A stretch of DNA of 64,000 bases, from contig JAGFNQ010002310.1 of NCBI GenBank assembly GCA_024364735.1, forward strand, positions 399,052 through 463,051. Direction: 5' to 3'. Made by a program: the position numbers and the translations under genes. The stretch is from Boesenbergia rotunda (lineage: Eukaryota > Streptophyta > Magnoliopsida > Zingiberales > Zingiberaceae). Every line of letters begins with the position of its first letter. Positions within the stretch are counted from its first letter, which is position 1. The notes below the pieces were generated by a model, which worked only from the letters and a program-made list of their open reading frames with translations, searched no databases and had not been told where the DNA came from. Shown here piece by piece: positions 11,508 through 23,895 of the stretch.

Positions 11508-12546
11508 TGTTGGGAACGAATGGCTAGAGAGGGGGGTGAATATAGCCAATCTCTTTGACTTTAAACACTTGTGAGGTTTCTGCACTCAACTTATCAGTAG
11601 AACAGCAGAAGAAGCAAAAGAAAGGAAGGAGTGCAGTAAACAAAACAGAAATGGAATCAAGCAAGAACAACTACCAAGGTCGCTAACAAGAGGGTTTACA
11701 AGGTTCGGGGATAACTTGCCCCTACTCCTTGGCGTGCCCTTAAGGTGGGCGATCCCTTGATCGTCGGCAGATCAAGTCCCGGTGTTCACCGGATATAACG
11801 CAACCTCCTTCCCGGTAGAGAAACCTCTCCACAGCGTTTCAAACAAGGATATAGATTTAAGCTTAATGAAACACAGAGAAAACTCTTACTCAGCACCTAG
11901 CAAGGACAAGAACACAACGAGCTTATCCTGAGCTCCACCCAGCGACGATCTCACGCAAGGACTCCCTCCTACGTGTCTTCTCACTGTTGGACTCCAAGCC
12001 CCTTGTTCTTTCCTCCCAGCACTCACGTAAGAGTTGGTTGCTCCTCAGACCTCAATGACTTGCTCAAAGAATCAACAACACACGCACACAGTAAGCCAAG
12101 TGTGGAGAACACAAAATCGCAGCAAGAACTTCAGCAAGCCTGAACACTTCGTATTCTCAGAGCCCTTTTTTTTTAACCGAAGTCTCTTCTCCTTTTGTTT
12201 CTCCACCAAGCATCAGATGACACCATCTCTGCAGCTCCCAGCTGCTCATCTGCCAACGCCAGCTACCACTGAGCTATCCCTGGACTCTCTGAGTTTCCCT
12301 CAGCCAAGCTCCAGTCTCAGCTCCAGTCTACAGCTCGGCCGTTGCAACCTGAGATGGAAAAACGGACAACCCTGCTCCATGGAAAGCCTCCATTGACTTC
12401 TCCTTGAGTGTTTGAATCCTCCCCTATCACCTGCAGCTTAATCAGAGTATTAGAGCAGCATATCAAGCAGTAAATCAAGATTCAGAAGTGATGCGCAGAG
12501 AATCTGATATGTTCAGAGCGTCTGACAACGCAATTTGAATTAAAGT

Positions 12547-13048
12547 GATCGGTCACCGGACCGATCCAGGACTTGTGGATCGGTCACCAGACCGATCTAC
12601 TGCTTTGCTGGGATTCCCAGCTCATACGGCAACACAGGCCTGATCGGTCACCGGCCCGATCAGAGTGAAGCCTGATCGGTCACCAGACCGATCAGAATGA
12701 AGTCTAATCGGTCACTCAGACCGATCAGGTCTAATGAACAGTAACTCCGGAAATTAAATCCTAAGTCCCTGATCGGTCACCGGACCGATCAGGACTTAAT
12801 CAGCAAGGGAACTCACTCACTATTTGCTCCCTGATCGGTCACCAGACTGATCAGGGGCAAGGCAGCGAGGAAGCAGCTTGCTCCCTGATCGGTCACTGGA
12901 CCGATCAGGAGCCACACAGTAGGTTCCCAACCTCATTGTGCGCTCCCTGATCGGTCACCAGTCCGATCAGACATCGCTGGATCGGTCGCCAGACCGATCC
13001 ACGAAGGAACAACGTGCCAATGTCCCTGATCGGTCACCAGACCGATCC
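12547..13048. repeat. Array of GATCGGTC-loop-GACCGATC inverted repeats (left LTR)
   Basis: About eleven copies of a 20-22-bp inverted repeat, GATCGGTC plus four or five bases (usually ACCG or ACCA) plus GACCGATC, spaced unevenly at roughly 30-65 bp. The arms are better conserved than the spacers. The matching array in the right LTR is at 22953-23452, and a third, more diverged group is in the interior at 16060-16490. Confidence 0.95.
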
Positions 13049-13059
13049 AGGGACTCAAA

Positions 13060-13450
13060 CCTAGCCCTCCAAGCTAGGGTTTCATTCACCTTAACCCTCC
13101 AAGCTAAGGATTTTTCCATCTAACTCTCCAAGTTGGGAATTAGGACTTTTCACCTAGCCCTCCAAGCTAGGACTTTTCACCTAGCCCTCCAAGCTAGGAC
13201 TTTTCACCCAACCCTTCCGAGTTAGAACTTCATCCAACCTAGCCCTCCAAGCTAGGCACCTGACCATCCAAGCCAGGACTTTTCACCTAATTCTCCAGGA
13301 TGGGAATTTGCACCTAACCCTCCAAGTTAGGACTTTTCACCTATCCCTCCAGGCTAAGACTTTTCACCCAACCCTTCCGAATTAGGACTTTTCCAACACC
13401 TAGCCCTCCAAGCTAGGACTTTTCACACCTAACCCTTCATATTAGGATTT
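13060..13450. repeat. Tandem array of CCTAGCCCTCCAAGCTAGG units (left LTR)
   Basis: Units of about 28 bp, CCTAGC-CCTCCAA-GCTAGG followed by ACTTTTCA, repeated more than a dozen times with variation. Each unit has six-base complementary arms. The partner array is at 23463-23790 and contains fewer units. Confidence 0.9.
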
Positions 13451-13564
13451 TTCATATCATGCCTAATCCTCGATCAGGACTTAATCATAATCATCATAAT
13501 CATCAACCTAAACTAAAATCGGTGTCAATACCAAAACAACAATCAGGGCCAGACTGCATCAACA

Positions 13565-13580
13565 ATCTCCCTCTTTTTGT
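13565..13580 (-). other. Polypurine tract of the SIRE-type element
   Basis: ATCTCCCTCTTTTTG on the + strand, a purine run on the element's own strand, directly adjoining the inner end of the 3' LTR. It would prime plus-strand DNA synthesis. Confidence 0.85.
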
Positions 13581-14206
13581 TGTTTGACAACCCGATTTTA
13601 CGTTTAGGGATTCTTAATCAAGTTTTCCAAATTTAGAATCATAGGGGAATCCAGATCCTCCCCCTACAACATGATCATCCTAAACTTAACCAATCCACAT
13701 TCTCCCCCTTTGTCGAACATCGAAAAGGGGCTAGAGGGGCTGTTAAGTTTAAAACAAACTCCCCCTCAACCCTAGGGGTATCCCAAATCAACAAAGATGT
13801 GATATGTTGTTGGATAACCATACGAACACATGTGAAAAAGATACAGCAAGATATAGCAATCACATGCATCATACGAACATGACGTAACAACTCACAAAGC
13901 ATGCCATAACAGTCATATGTATCAAGTCGACATGACATTTTAAGCATGAACAGGGCAATGTAGCAAATATGCAGATAAAACTCATTTAAAACAACATAGC
14001 ATCAACAATAAGCATACTAATATTAGATAAGCATGTAAGGCAAAGTCAGATAAGTCAAAGCATAAAATATCCAGACAAGTAGCAAGATGCATGACACATG
14101 CATCAAGGGCAAGATACGTGTGGCACAAGGCCACAACAAGTCAAGTCACAGGGCATACAACCCAAAAGTCACACAAATCATGAGAAAAAGCAGCAAACAT
14201 CCAAGC
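13581..14206. other. 3' untranslated interior of the SIRE-type element
   Basis: AT-rich sequence with runs such as CTCCCCCT between the polypurine tract and the third open frame. The frame at 13675-13947 has no recognisable feature. Confidence 0.5.
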
Positions 14207-15520
14207 TCAAACATCAGCTGGGGGATTCTCATCATGCACGAGATCGTCCATCGTGACATCAGTAGGAGCAAAGGACCCTGGTGCAGTACTCGAAGAAGGT
14301 GCACCTCCTGGAAATGTGTGGCTGCGCCACTCATCATACCATGTCTGCTGGAGTGTACGGGTCCCTGAGACCTCGGTCTCGATCCTGGTCAGTCGGCAAT
14401 CGAGGGAACGAAAACCCGACCGAAACTCCTTGCGATCTGTCACCCCCAACTGAATAACCTCCTGTAGCGACTGATCCAGCGCAGATCTGGCTTCGGCTCG
14501 TCGTCATAAGCAGCAGCAGCATCGGCTGGCGCCTGAACCTGTGGACCTCCCCTAGGTAACTCACCAAGGACCCTATCATCTTTCCAAACCAACGCCCGAT
14601 CGTGCTCCCGAACCATGATGCCAGACATGGTGAATGCTCGCCGGCCAAGTCTGCAATCCTGTCGGACCATAGGCATCGTCCGACCCTTGGTGACATCAAT
14701 ACCAACTGACATGAGCCAGTCGGTGATGACGTGACCAAAAGGCATGTAGACCGTGCGGCGGCTGGGCTCTCGATAAGATAGAATGGACTGAAAGATGCTC
14801 TCCATGATGTCGAAGTCCAATCGGCGGTGCATGCCGTAGAGCATCAGACAGTGATAGGGTCGAATCTCAGTTAAAGGTTTGGAGGTGATTGGGAGTATAC
14901 AATTCATGATGATCTTGAATAATATGTAGTTAGTGGGAGAGAGACGTAGAGCAGCAAAGGTAGGAAAGTTAGGGCCTAGCTCATCAAGACCGTCTGGGCG
15001 GGGATGACCGAAGAAATACTGATGTACAGAATCAGGGGTAACATCTGCAAATGGTGCTAGTAGGGGATTAGGAAGCTCGGGATAGATCGAATACATGTTT
15101 GGTGATCGTCGACCACCCAGAAACTCAGCAAGTATGTCATAGGAAAAATTGAGAGTCCTTTTGGCGACTCGAGTAGTGAACTCGAAGCTGCCTTGAGGAC
15201 CCTGCTGAAGATTATTGTAAAACTCCGAAACAAGGTCATAGTTGATGGTTCACTCTAAGGAGAGGAGGAAACCAAGATTGTAACAAGCAACGATCTCCAT
15301 GATCGATGGACAGTACTCAGTCAAGAAGGGGACATCTATTGATCGGCAGGGTAGCATTTTGAAAGTCCTTGATTGGAAGGACTGCTCACATGCGGCATTT
15401 GGAAATCTAGAGCTCGAAGAGGACTGTGGCCTTTTGGAGGGCGTAGAGGAAGAGGTGGCTTTCCCTTTCAAGCTACCTTCTGCAGCTTCTTTGCCCTTGG
15501 AAGATTTTCTAAAGAGTTGA
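14207..15520 (-). pseudogene. Third open frame of the SIRE-type element (plant transposon protein-like)
   Basis: Same strand as gag-pol, in the position of the env-like frame of SIRE/Maximus elements. Starting near 15520 there is a Lys/Ser-rich N-terminal part, then a region of the type seen in plant proteins called 'putative plant transposon protein' (YDLVSEFYNNLQQGPQG, then LRLSPTNYILFKIIMN). A Gln/Ala-rich and Arg-rich tail ends at 14207. One TGA at 15250-15252 replaces a codon in otherwise continuous frame, and a one-base shift near 14480-14500 separates the last 80 or so codons. I see no signal peptide or clear membrane helix, so a true envelope role is not supported. The family match is from memory and moderate. 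Confidence 0.6.
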
Positions 15521-17013
15521 ATTTGTCATACACATAGTGTAAATCAATTAATCAAGTTGGACATAAGTTGAATCATAAATTCAAGAATTGATCATCAAAG
15601 GTAAGACCCAATCATAGGTAAACATTAGATCAAGATCAACGGTAGAATAATAATGAGGTGAAAAATCGATTTGATCATTTGGTGAGAAAGTGAGGTCACG
15701 GCAAATACAAGAAGGTCACGGCACCACACCAAGAATAACACCAAACCATGATTAGCCTCAAAACACAATTTTATGAACTGATTTGCAAGAACATCGAAGC
15801 CAAAAACTCACTTTGGTGCCATTAGTAGAGTTCTTGAGTCGCAAAGGGAAAAACGCTTGTGCAGGAGAGGCTCTCGGCGCAAGAGACGAAACGCGAGCCC
15901 CTTTAGCAAGAGAGAAACTCGCAGGAAGACACAGAGCCGGAGGAAGCTTCTTAGAACTGCATGCTCACACTCACGAGAGGAAGACGAGGTCACAGGGAAC
16001 GCTCTCGCACGAAGCAACGGTTGCGCGAGTGGGAGGTTTCGGCAATGAGGGGATTTCATGAAGTTAATCGGTCTAGGGATCGGTCCACCAACTAGATTTT
16101 AATGCACCCGAACGGATCACCGTTCGATCTGATGAAGCCCAGACCGATCAGGCTCTAGCCTGATCGGACTGGCCTGGGCCTGATCGTTTAGGTGACCGAT
16201 CAGATGCGCTCCTGATCGATCGATTGATCGATCAGAACACGATCAGTAGGATCCAGAGTAAAACTCTGGGCTCCCTGATCGGTCTGTGGACCGATCATCA
16301 TAGGGTGCCAGATCGGTCCGGGGACCGATCCAGGCTAGCTTAGAACACTTGGTCAAGATTCCGGAAGGTCACTACTTGCCTCGCTGATTGGTCTGTGGAC
16401 CGATCACCACAGGAAGGAGTCAGATCGGTCCGGGGACCGATAAGCCTTATGCCTGATCGGTCCGGTGACCGATCAGGGTTCCTGATACTCCCTGATACGA
16501 ACTGAAGTATTCAGTTTCAGAACTTCTGAATCTTCCCAAGGAGATCTGATGAAGTTTATCGAGCTTGGACAAGATCTCATGACTAAAATTGATCCCTGAT
16601 CAAGGATTAAAGGTCCTTATAGGTCCAACAATCACTTTGACCCATACAAATGGAGTCAAACTCAATCAACAATCAATCAAGCAATTTCAACTAGGTTTGT
16701 ATCAAATTCAGTGTTCCAATCATGTTTCCTTGATTGGAATGTCCAAGTATGATCATGGAGTCATATACACATATGTTATGCAATGGTTTTCCCCATACTT
16801 GGTCACCACAGTGATTATTATCTCGTCAACTTAATTTCTCAAGGGATGCATTGACATTTTGAGAAATTTAGTTGATCCTAACATCTCACCCCATATCTAG
16901 CAAGCAAAAACGTTTTGTTAAACCTTATAGTTTGTATGAGATGTCCCCAAAGTTACCCAATTGTTCCCCAACAATTTGAAATAATCATGGAAGGTTTTGA
17001 ATGCAATTCAACC
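15521..17013. other. Non-coding interior between pol and third frame
   Basis: Joins the pol stop (17014) to the third frame. Open frames at 15783-16061 and overlapping phases look accidental. It contains a diverged GATCGGTC-type array (16060-16490) and AT-rich DNA to 17013. Confidence 0.5.
16060..16490. repeat. Internal copy of the GATCGGTC-type inverted repeats
   Basis: About half a dozen GATCGGTC-N-GACCGATC inverted repeats, mostly with the loop TGTG or CGGG where the LTR copies have ACCG/ACCA. One related piece reads GATCGATCGATTGATCGATC. It lies outside both LTRs, so the motif class spread within the element independently of LTR copying. Confidence 0.85.
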
Positions 17014-20000
17014 CTATGAAGCATGACACATTCCCAATTCCTGTCTTAGGAAACTAAATTCATTTTCGAAAAGTGGTTTAGTGAAAATGTCGGCTAGGTT
17101 TGATTTGGACTCTACATGAGAGAGTACAATATCTCCCCTAGCTACATGATCCCTAATGAAGTGGTGACGCACCTCAATATGTTTGGTCCTAGAATGATGG
17201 ACTGGATTCTTGGTTAAGTTAATTGTGCTTATGTTATCACATAACACTTGCACACCCTTGTAACTCAATCCATAGTCCTCTAAAGTATGTATCATCCACA
17301 ACAATTGTGATACACTCTTTTCCATGGCGATATATTCTGCCTCGGTCGTGAAGAGAGCAACACAATGTTGCTTCCGACTTGACCAACTTACTAAGGACAA
17401 ACCTAAGAATTGGCAACCCCCACTTGTGCTTTTCCGGTCCAACTTACATCCAGCGTAGTCGGAATCCGTATAGCCAATTAAATCAAAAGATTCGGTATGG
17501 GAGTACCATAGACCGACTCCAATCGTGCCTTTGAGATATATCAAAATTCGCTTAACGGCGATTAGGTGAGATTCCTTGGCACAAACTTGATACCTAGCGC
17601 ACATACCCACAGCAAATAGTATATCAGGTCGACTAGCTGTAAGGTATAACAAACTGCCTATCATGCTTTGATATTGAGTCAAATCAACGGGTTTAGCACT
17701 CTCATCATTGTCTAGTCTTGTGTTTGTAGCCATAGGAGTGGTTACCTCTTTTGAATCACTCATGTTGAATTTTCGAAGCATTTCTTGTGTATACTTTGAT
17801 TGGTGCACATGGATACCATCACGAGTTTGCTTGATTTCAAGTCCAAGGAAGAAAGTCAATTCTCCCACTAAACTCATTTCAAATTCACTCTCCATGTGTC
17901 CAATGAACTCATTTAAATAGCCCTTATTATTTGAGCCACAAATTATGTCATCGACATATACTTGGGCTACAAAAATGTTGTCACCATCTCTACGTAGAAA
18001 TAGAGTGGGGTCTATTAGACCTTTAACGAAGCCCTTCTCAATTAAAAATGTCGACAACCGCTCATACCAAGCTCGGGGTGCTTGTTTAAGGCCATAGAGT
18101 GCCTTTTTAAGCTTGAACACATGATTTGGGAATTCGGTATTCTCAAACCCCGGAGGTTGTTCGACGTAGACCTCTTCTCTAATCAAACCATTTAGGAAAG
18201 CCAATTTGACATCCATTTGCTATAATTTGAAGCCACGATGTGCTGCAAATGCAAGCATCAATCGAATGGACTCTAATTGTGCCACGGGAGCATAGGTCTC
18301 ATCATAATCAAGGCCTTGAACTTAACTATAGCCCTTGGCTACCAAGCGTGCCTTGTTTCTAATGATTTCTCCCTTATGGTTCAATTTATTTTTGAAGACC
18401 CATTTGGTTCCAATAATGGTGGTCCTCTTGGGTCTAGAGACTAAGTCCCAAACTTGACTCCTCTCAAATTGACCTAGTTCATCTTGCATTGCAATGATCC
18501 AATCGGGATCACTTAATGCTTCATCAATTTTCCTAGGTTCAATTTCAGAAATTAGGGCAACTTCATTTGCCTCATTCCGGAAGAATGATCTAGTCCTAAC
18601 CCCATGATGGATGTCTCCAACAATTTGGTCTTGGGGATGACTAGAGGCTAATCTAGTTTGCCTAGGAGTTGGTGGTGCTTCTTGAACGGGTTCACTAGAC
18701 ACAAGTTCAGCCTCAGGATCCGGCTAATCAATGGGTTGTCTAGGTTCACCGTCATCAGACTCATCACCATCAACAACTCTTGGAGTTTCTTCCAAACTTA
18801 GTCTCCTAAGTTCGAGTTGAACTCCTTCTACATTTTCTGATTGGTCATTTGATTTTGGAATTTCTTCAAAGACCACATCAGAAGACTCTTCAACTAATTT
18901 AGATTTCTTGTTGTAGACTCGATAGGCTTTACTAACGAGGGAGTACCCGACTAGTATCCCTTCATCAGCCTTTGCCGTGAACTTTCCAAGGTGGTCCTTG
19001 GTGTTTAGAATGAACACCTTACAACCAAACACCCTAAGGTGTTTAACTGTAGGTGATTTTCCAAACCAAAGTTCATGGGGAGTCTTTCCCAAAAACCTAT
19101 GGATGAGGACTCTGTTTTGCACATAACAAGCTGTATTTACAGCTTCAGCCCATAAGTAACTCGGGAGTGAGTACTCATTAAGCATGCTTCGTGCAGCCTC
19201 TTGTAGAACACGGTTCTTCCTCTCTACAACACCATTTTGTTGTGGTGTTCTAGGAGTAGAGAACTCATGCTTATAACCTCTATCTTGACAAAATTCTAAA
19301 AACCTTTGGTTTTGAAATTCACCTCCATGATCACTTCTAATTGTCTTAATTGTTAATGATCTTTCATTTTCAACTCTTCTACAAAAAGAAATGAAAACAT
19401 CTAAGGTTTGGTTCTTATATTTTAAAAAGTAAGTCCATGTATACCTAGTAAAATCATCAATGATAACAAAGCAATATCTACTTCCATTCAATGATATGAT
19501 GGCACTACAATCAAATAGATCCATATGAAGTAAATCTAATACATTGGAAATACTTACAGCGCTTTTACCTTTATGTGCAGATTTTGTTTGCTTACCTATT
19601 TGACATGCATCACAAAGTTTGTCTTTCTCATACTTGATGCTTGGTAAGCCACGGACTAGTCCCTTGTTGTCCAACTTCCGAATGTTCTTCATGTTCACAT
19701 GTGCTAGCCTCCGGTGCCAAAGGGTGGACTCTTCTTCTTTTGACATGAGACACTTAGCAGAAACATTAGTAGCACTTTTAAAAGAAACTTGATAAATATT
19801 GTCTACTCTTGCTCCTACTAGTACCGTGTCCAAGGTGTCATTTTGTCTAACTAGACATTGACTTGGTTGGAAGTCAATTGTGTAACCCGTGTCACACAAT
19901 TGACTCACACTTAGGAGATTAAATTTCATCTCCTTGACTAGAAGGACATTTGAAATTCTAAGACATTCAGATATTTGAATGTCTCCTATTTCTATGACCT

Positions 20001-20142
20001 TAAGACTACCATTGTTACCAAATGATACATTACCTCTACTTTTCTTGTGAAGTGTGGTAAACAATGATCTATCCCCGGTCATGTGTTTGGAGCATCCACT
20101 ATCAACGAACCAAGTTGATAGATGCTCCCCCTCAATCATAAC
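17014..20142 (-). pseudogene. SIRE-type Copia pol (protease, integrase, RT, RNase H)
   Basis: Continues in the frame of gag. Protease has FVDSGCSKHM near 20110. Integrase has the HHCC zinc region (HRRLAHVN, then CDACQIGKQ), the catalytic Asp motifs (DDFTRYTWTYF, then SDHGGEF) and QNGVVERKNR. Reverse transcriptase shows MDVKLAFLNG and the YVDD core (QVYVDDIICG). RNase H has YTDSDYAGC, then TTEAEYIAM. The domain order is that of Copia. Stops interrupt it at 18724-18726 (TAG), 18322-18324 (TAA) and 18220-18222 (TAG), all in the same frame with no indel. All catalytic motifs look intact, so inactivation is by nonsense changes alone. Confidence 0.9.
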
Positions 20143-21855
20143 CTACACAATTCGAAAAATAGAAGTTTTAGGTACCCAAACCTTGGGACCTAAAGCATCA
20201 ACTAAATACAACTTAGGCACCCATGCCTTGACAACTTTCTTTTGAGTCTTGGGTGTCCTAGATTGTCTCATATCAGTCCTAGACATCAAGGACACGAATG
20301 AGGGTTCTTTGGGTCGGTAACCAATACCGGCCCTATTGTAAACTGCCCTTTGGGCATTTAGGATCATGTCTAGGGTCTTAGAGCTAGTTGAGAACTTCCC
20401 AAGAATATTCTTGAGCTTCTCAACTTCACTCTTCAATGATTGGTTTTCCTCTACTAACAAGTTATCATGCAAATCATTGACTTCCTCAACCTTAGAGGAC
20501 TTCAAATTTTCAACTTCAAGTTTCAATGATTTAATTTCATCTTCTAACAATTCAACATGTAAATCATCAATGTTATCATCCCTAGATGCTTTCAATTGAT
20601 TAATTTCTAATTGCAATGCTTTAACCTTATTTTTGGACTTCTTAAGCATACTAGTTAAACATGCAATTGCTCTATAACACTTTTCAAGCTCGGGAGAAGT
20701 TACCTCTTCATCATCCGAAGATGATGAAGCCGCGTTTGAGGAACTTGAAGATTCATCACTGCTCTCCTCTCCAAGAGCCATAAGTGCCACATGCCTTGTG
20801 CTCTTCTTCTCCTTCTCTTCATCGGATGAGCTAGAGGATGACTTATCCCAAGTGGCCTTCAAAGCCTTCTTCTTCTTCTTGGATTTTTCTTCTTTCCTTT
20901 TGGATTTCTCCTCCTTCTTCTTTAGCTTTGGACATTCATTCTTGAAATGCCCTTTTCTACCACACTCAAAGCAAGATGCATTAGTCTTATCAAGTTTAAC
21001 TTCACTAGTGTTACCTCTACTCTTGAAGCGTCGATCCCTTTGCATCATCCTTCGCACAAAGTTGGTCATTTCGGATGAAGAGGAGTCACTGCCATCTTCC
21101 TCGGAATCGGACTCGGATTCAGAAGAGGATGAAGATGAGGAGACCTCCTTCTCCTTCTTCTTCTCCTTCTTCTTCTTGTTGGTTCGGTCCCCTGCAACTA
21201 AGGCAATCCCCTTCTCCTTGGGGCCTTTGTTAGCCATTTCATGCAATTCCATCTCACAAAATAAATAATCTAACTTTACAATAGATAGATCCTTGGATAC
21301 TTTGTAGGCATCCACCATGGATGACCACAAAGCATTCCTTGGAAATGCTTTCAAGACATACCTCACAAGGTCGCGATTCTCGACCTTTTCATCAATTGAA
21401 TGAAGCCCATTGAGGACTTCCTTGAACCGGCTATGAAGCTCACTTACCGATTCATTCTCCTTCATGGAGAGATTTTGAAGTTGATTGAGGAACAAGTCCC
21501 TCTTTGCGATTCTAGAGTCTCGAGTGCCTTCATGAAGCTCAATGAGTTTGTTCCACAAGTCCTTCACACTTGTGAAAGGACCAACCTTGATGAGTTAGTC
21601 TTTGTTCATGCCACATTGTAGAGTGATAATCGCCTTCACGTCGGCTTCACTCTTCCGAGTTTGTTCGGCCGTCCATCTCCATGACTCAAGTTCTTTGCCT
21701 TCATCATCCTTAGGAGGGGTGAATCCCTCCTTCACCGCGAACCAAGTATGAATATCCATCTTCAAATAGTATTCCATCTTTGATCTCCAATATTGAAAGT
21801 CAGCTCCATCAAAGAATGGAGGTCGGGTGGTGGAGAAGCCTTCTCTCAAAGCCAT
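20143..21855 (-). pseudogene. SIRE-type Copia gag
   Basis: Capsid-type protein starting at the ATG near 21855 (MALREGFSTTRPPFFDGADF). It has the Copia gag core (WTAEQTRK, then NLSMKENESVSELHSRF), a Lys-rich and Ser/Asp/Glu-rich central stretch, and one CCHC knuckle (CFECGRKGHFKNEC). Coiled-coil-like Leu/Lys/Glu repeats follow near the C-terminus. A TAA at 21595-21597 splits off the first 86 codons. The frame ends with TAG at 20143-20145, just before the protease; in SIRE1-like elements gag and pol can be separated by a stop, so this one might be original, but the other four stops argue for general decay. Confidence 0.88.
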
Positions 21856-21899
21856 CTTGTTGATAACTCTTGGATGTTAAGCCGTAAACAGAGCCCCAA

Positions 21900-21911
21900 G
21901 CTCTGATACCA
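21900..21911 (-). other. Primer-binding site of the SIRE-type element
   Basis: GCTCTGATACCA on the + strand, two bases from the 5' LTR. On the element's strand it reads TGGTATCAGAGC, complementary to the 3' end of initiator tRNA-Met. Confidence 0.9.
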
Positions 21912-21913
21912 CT

Positions 21914-23895
21914 TGTTGGGAACGAATGGCTAGAGAGGGGGGGTGAATATAGCCAATCTCTTTGACTTTAAACACTTGTGAGGTTTCTGCACTCAACTTA
22001 TCAGTAGCACAGCGGAAGAAGCAAAAGAAAGGAAGCAGTGCAGTAAACAAAACAGAAATGGAATCAAGCAAGAACAACTACCAAGGTCGCTAACAAGAGG
22101 GTTTACAAGGTTCGGGGATAACATGCCCCTACTCCTTGGCGTGCCCTTAAGGTGGGCGATCCCTTGATCGTCGGCAGATCAAGCCCCGGTGTTCACCGGA
22201 TATAACGCAACCTCCTTCTCGGTGGAGAAACCTCTCCACAGCGTTTCAAACAAGGATATAGATTTAAGCTTAATGAAACACAAAGAAAACTCTTACTCAG
22301 CACCTAGCAAGGACAAGAACACAGCGAGCTTATCCTGAGCTCCACCCAGCGACGATCTCACACAAGGACTCCCTCCTTCGTGTCTTCTCACTGTTGGACT
22401 CCAAGCCCCTTGTTCTTTCCTCCCAGCACTCACGTAAGAGTTGGTTGCTCCTCAGATCTCAATGACTTGCTCAAAGAATCAACAGCACACGCACACAGCA
22501 AGCCAAGCATGAAGAACATAAAATCGCAGCAAGAACTTCAGCAAGCCTGAACACTTTGTATTCTCAGAGCCCTTTTTTTTAACCGAAGTCTTTTCTCCTT
22601 TTGTTTCTCCACCAAGCATTAGATGACACCATCTCTGCAGCTCCCAACTGCTCATCTGTCAACACCAGCTACCACTGAGCTATCCCAGGACTCCCTGAGC
22701 TTCCCTCAGCCAAGCTCCAGTCTCAGCTCCAGTCTGCAGCTCGGCCGTTGCAACCTGAGATGGAAAAACGGACAAACCTGCTCCAAGGAAAGCCTCCATT
22801 GACTTCTCCTTGAGTGTTTGAATCCTCCCCTGTCACCTGCAGCTTAATCAGAGTGTTAGAGCAGCATATCAAGCAGTAAATCAAGATTCAGAAGTGACGC
22901 GCAGAGAATCGGATATGTTCAGAGCGTCTGACAATACAATTTGAATTAAAGTGATCGGTCATCGGACCGATCCAGGACTTGTGGATCGGTCACCAGAACG
23001 ATCTACTGCTTTGCTGGGATTCCCAGCTCATACGGCAACACAGGCCTGATCGGTCACCAGTCTGATCAGAGTGAAGCCTGATCGGTCACCAGACCGATCA
23101 GAGTGAAGCCTGATCGGTCACTCAGACCGATAGGTCTAATGAACAGTAACTCCGAAAATTAAATCCTAAGTCCCTGATCGGTCACCGGACCGATCAGGAC
23201 TTGATCAGCAAGGGAACTCACTCACTATTTGCTCCCTGATCGGTCACCAGACCGATCAGGGGCAAGGCAGCGAGGAAGCAGCTTGCTCCCTGATCGGTCA
23301 CCGGACCGATCAGGAGCCACACAGTAGGTTCCCAACCTCACTGTGCGCTCCCTGATCGGTCACCAGTCCGATCAGACATCGCTGGATCAGTCGCCAGACC
23401 GATCCACGAAGGAGCAGCATGCCAATGTCCCTGATCGGTCACCAGACCGATCCAGGGACTCAAACCTAGCCCTCCAAGCTAGGGTTTCATTCACCTTAAC
23501 CCTCCAAGCTAAGGATTTTTCCATCTAACTCTCCAAGTTGGGAATTTGCACCTAACCCTCCAAGTTAGGACTTTTCACCTAGCCCTCCAAGCTAGGCACC
23601 TGACCCTCCAAGCCAGGACTTTTCACCTAATTCTCCAGGATGGGAATTTGCACCTAACCCTCCAAGTTAGGACTTTTCACCTAGCCCTCCAGGCTAGGAC
23701 TTTTCACCCAACCCTTCCGAATTAGGACTTTTCCAACACCTAGCCCTCCAAGCTAGGACTTTTCACACCTAACCCTTCAGGTTAGGATTTTTCATATCAT
23801 GCCTAATCCTCGATCAGGACTTAATCATAATCATCAACCTAAACTAAAATTGGTGTCAACACCAAAACAATAATCTGGGCCAGACTGCATCAACA
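21914..23895 (-). repeat. 5' LTR of the SIRE-type element
   Basis: 1982 bp, partner of 11508-13564. It contains the same two arrays, GATCGGTC type at 22953-23452 and CCTAGC type at 23463-23790. The right end GCATCAACA meets the TSD CTATA. Confidence 0.95.
22953..23452. repeat. Array of GATCGGTC-loop-GACCGATC inverted repeats (right LTR)
   Basis: Partner of the array at 12547-13048, with the same order of units and a few differences in arms and loops, for instance CATCGG in place of CACCGG in the first unit. Confidence 0.93.

Larger units (their letters stand above)
11508..13564 (-). repeat. 3' LTR of the SIRE-type element
   Basis: 2057 bp, matching 21914-23895 closely along its whole length. 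It is about 75 bp longer than its partner, largely because it has extra CTAGCCCTCCAAGCTAGG units near 13140-13250. It holds two arrays, described separately, at 12547-13048 and 13060-13450. Confidence 0.95.
11508..23895 (-). mobile_element. Full-length SIRE/Maximus-type Copia retrotransposon
   Basis: A complete 12,388-bp minus-strand element. The 3' LTR is at 11508-13564 (2057 bp) and the 5' LTR at 21914-23895 (1982 bp); both begin TGTTGGGAACG and end GCATCAACA. The primer-binding site (GCTCTGATACCA, initiator-tRNA-Met type) is at 21900-21911, and the polypurine tract follows the left LTR at 13565-13580. The perfect TSD CTATA stands at 11503-11507 and 23896-23900. Inside are gag-pol in one frame (21855-17014) and a third open frame (about 15520-14207) between pol and the 3' LTR, as in SIRE/Maximus elements. 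Five in-frame stops in gag-pol and a stop plus a frameshift in the third frame make it non-autonomous now. The LTRs are very similar, so the insertion looks fairly recent. Confidence 0.95.

Noticed and set aside
12547..13450. Regularly repeated palindromes resembling a CRISPR array
   Set aside because: Spacing is irregular, spacers are repeats themselves, both LTRs hold the same array, and the context is a plant retrotransposon.
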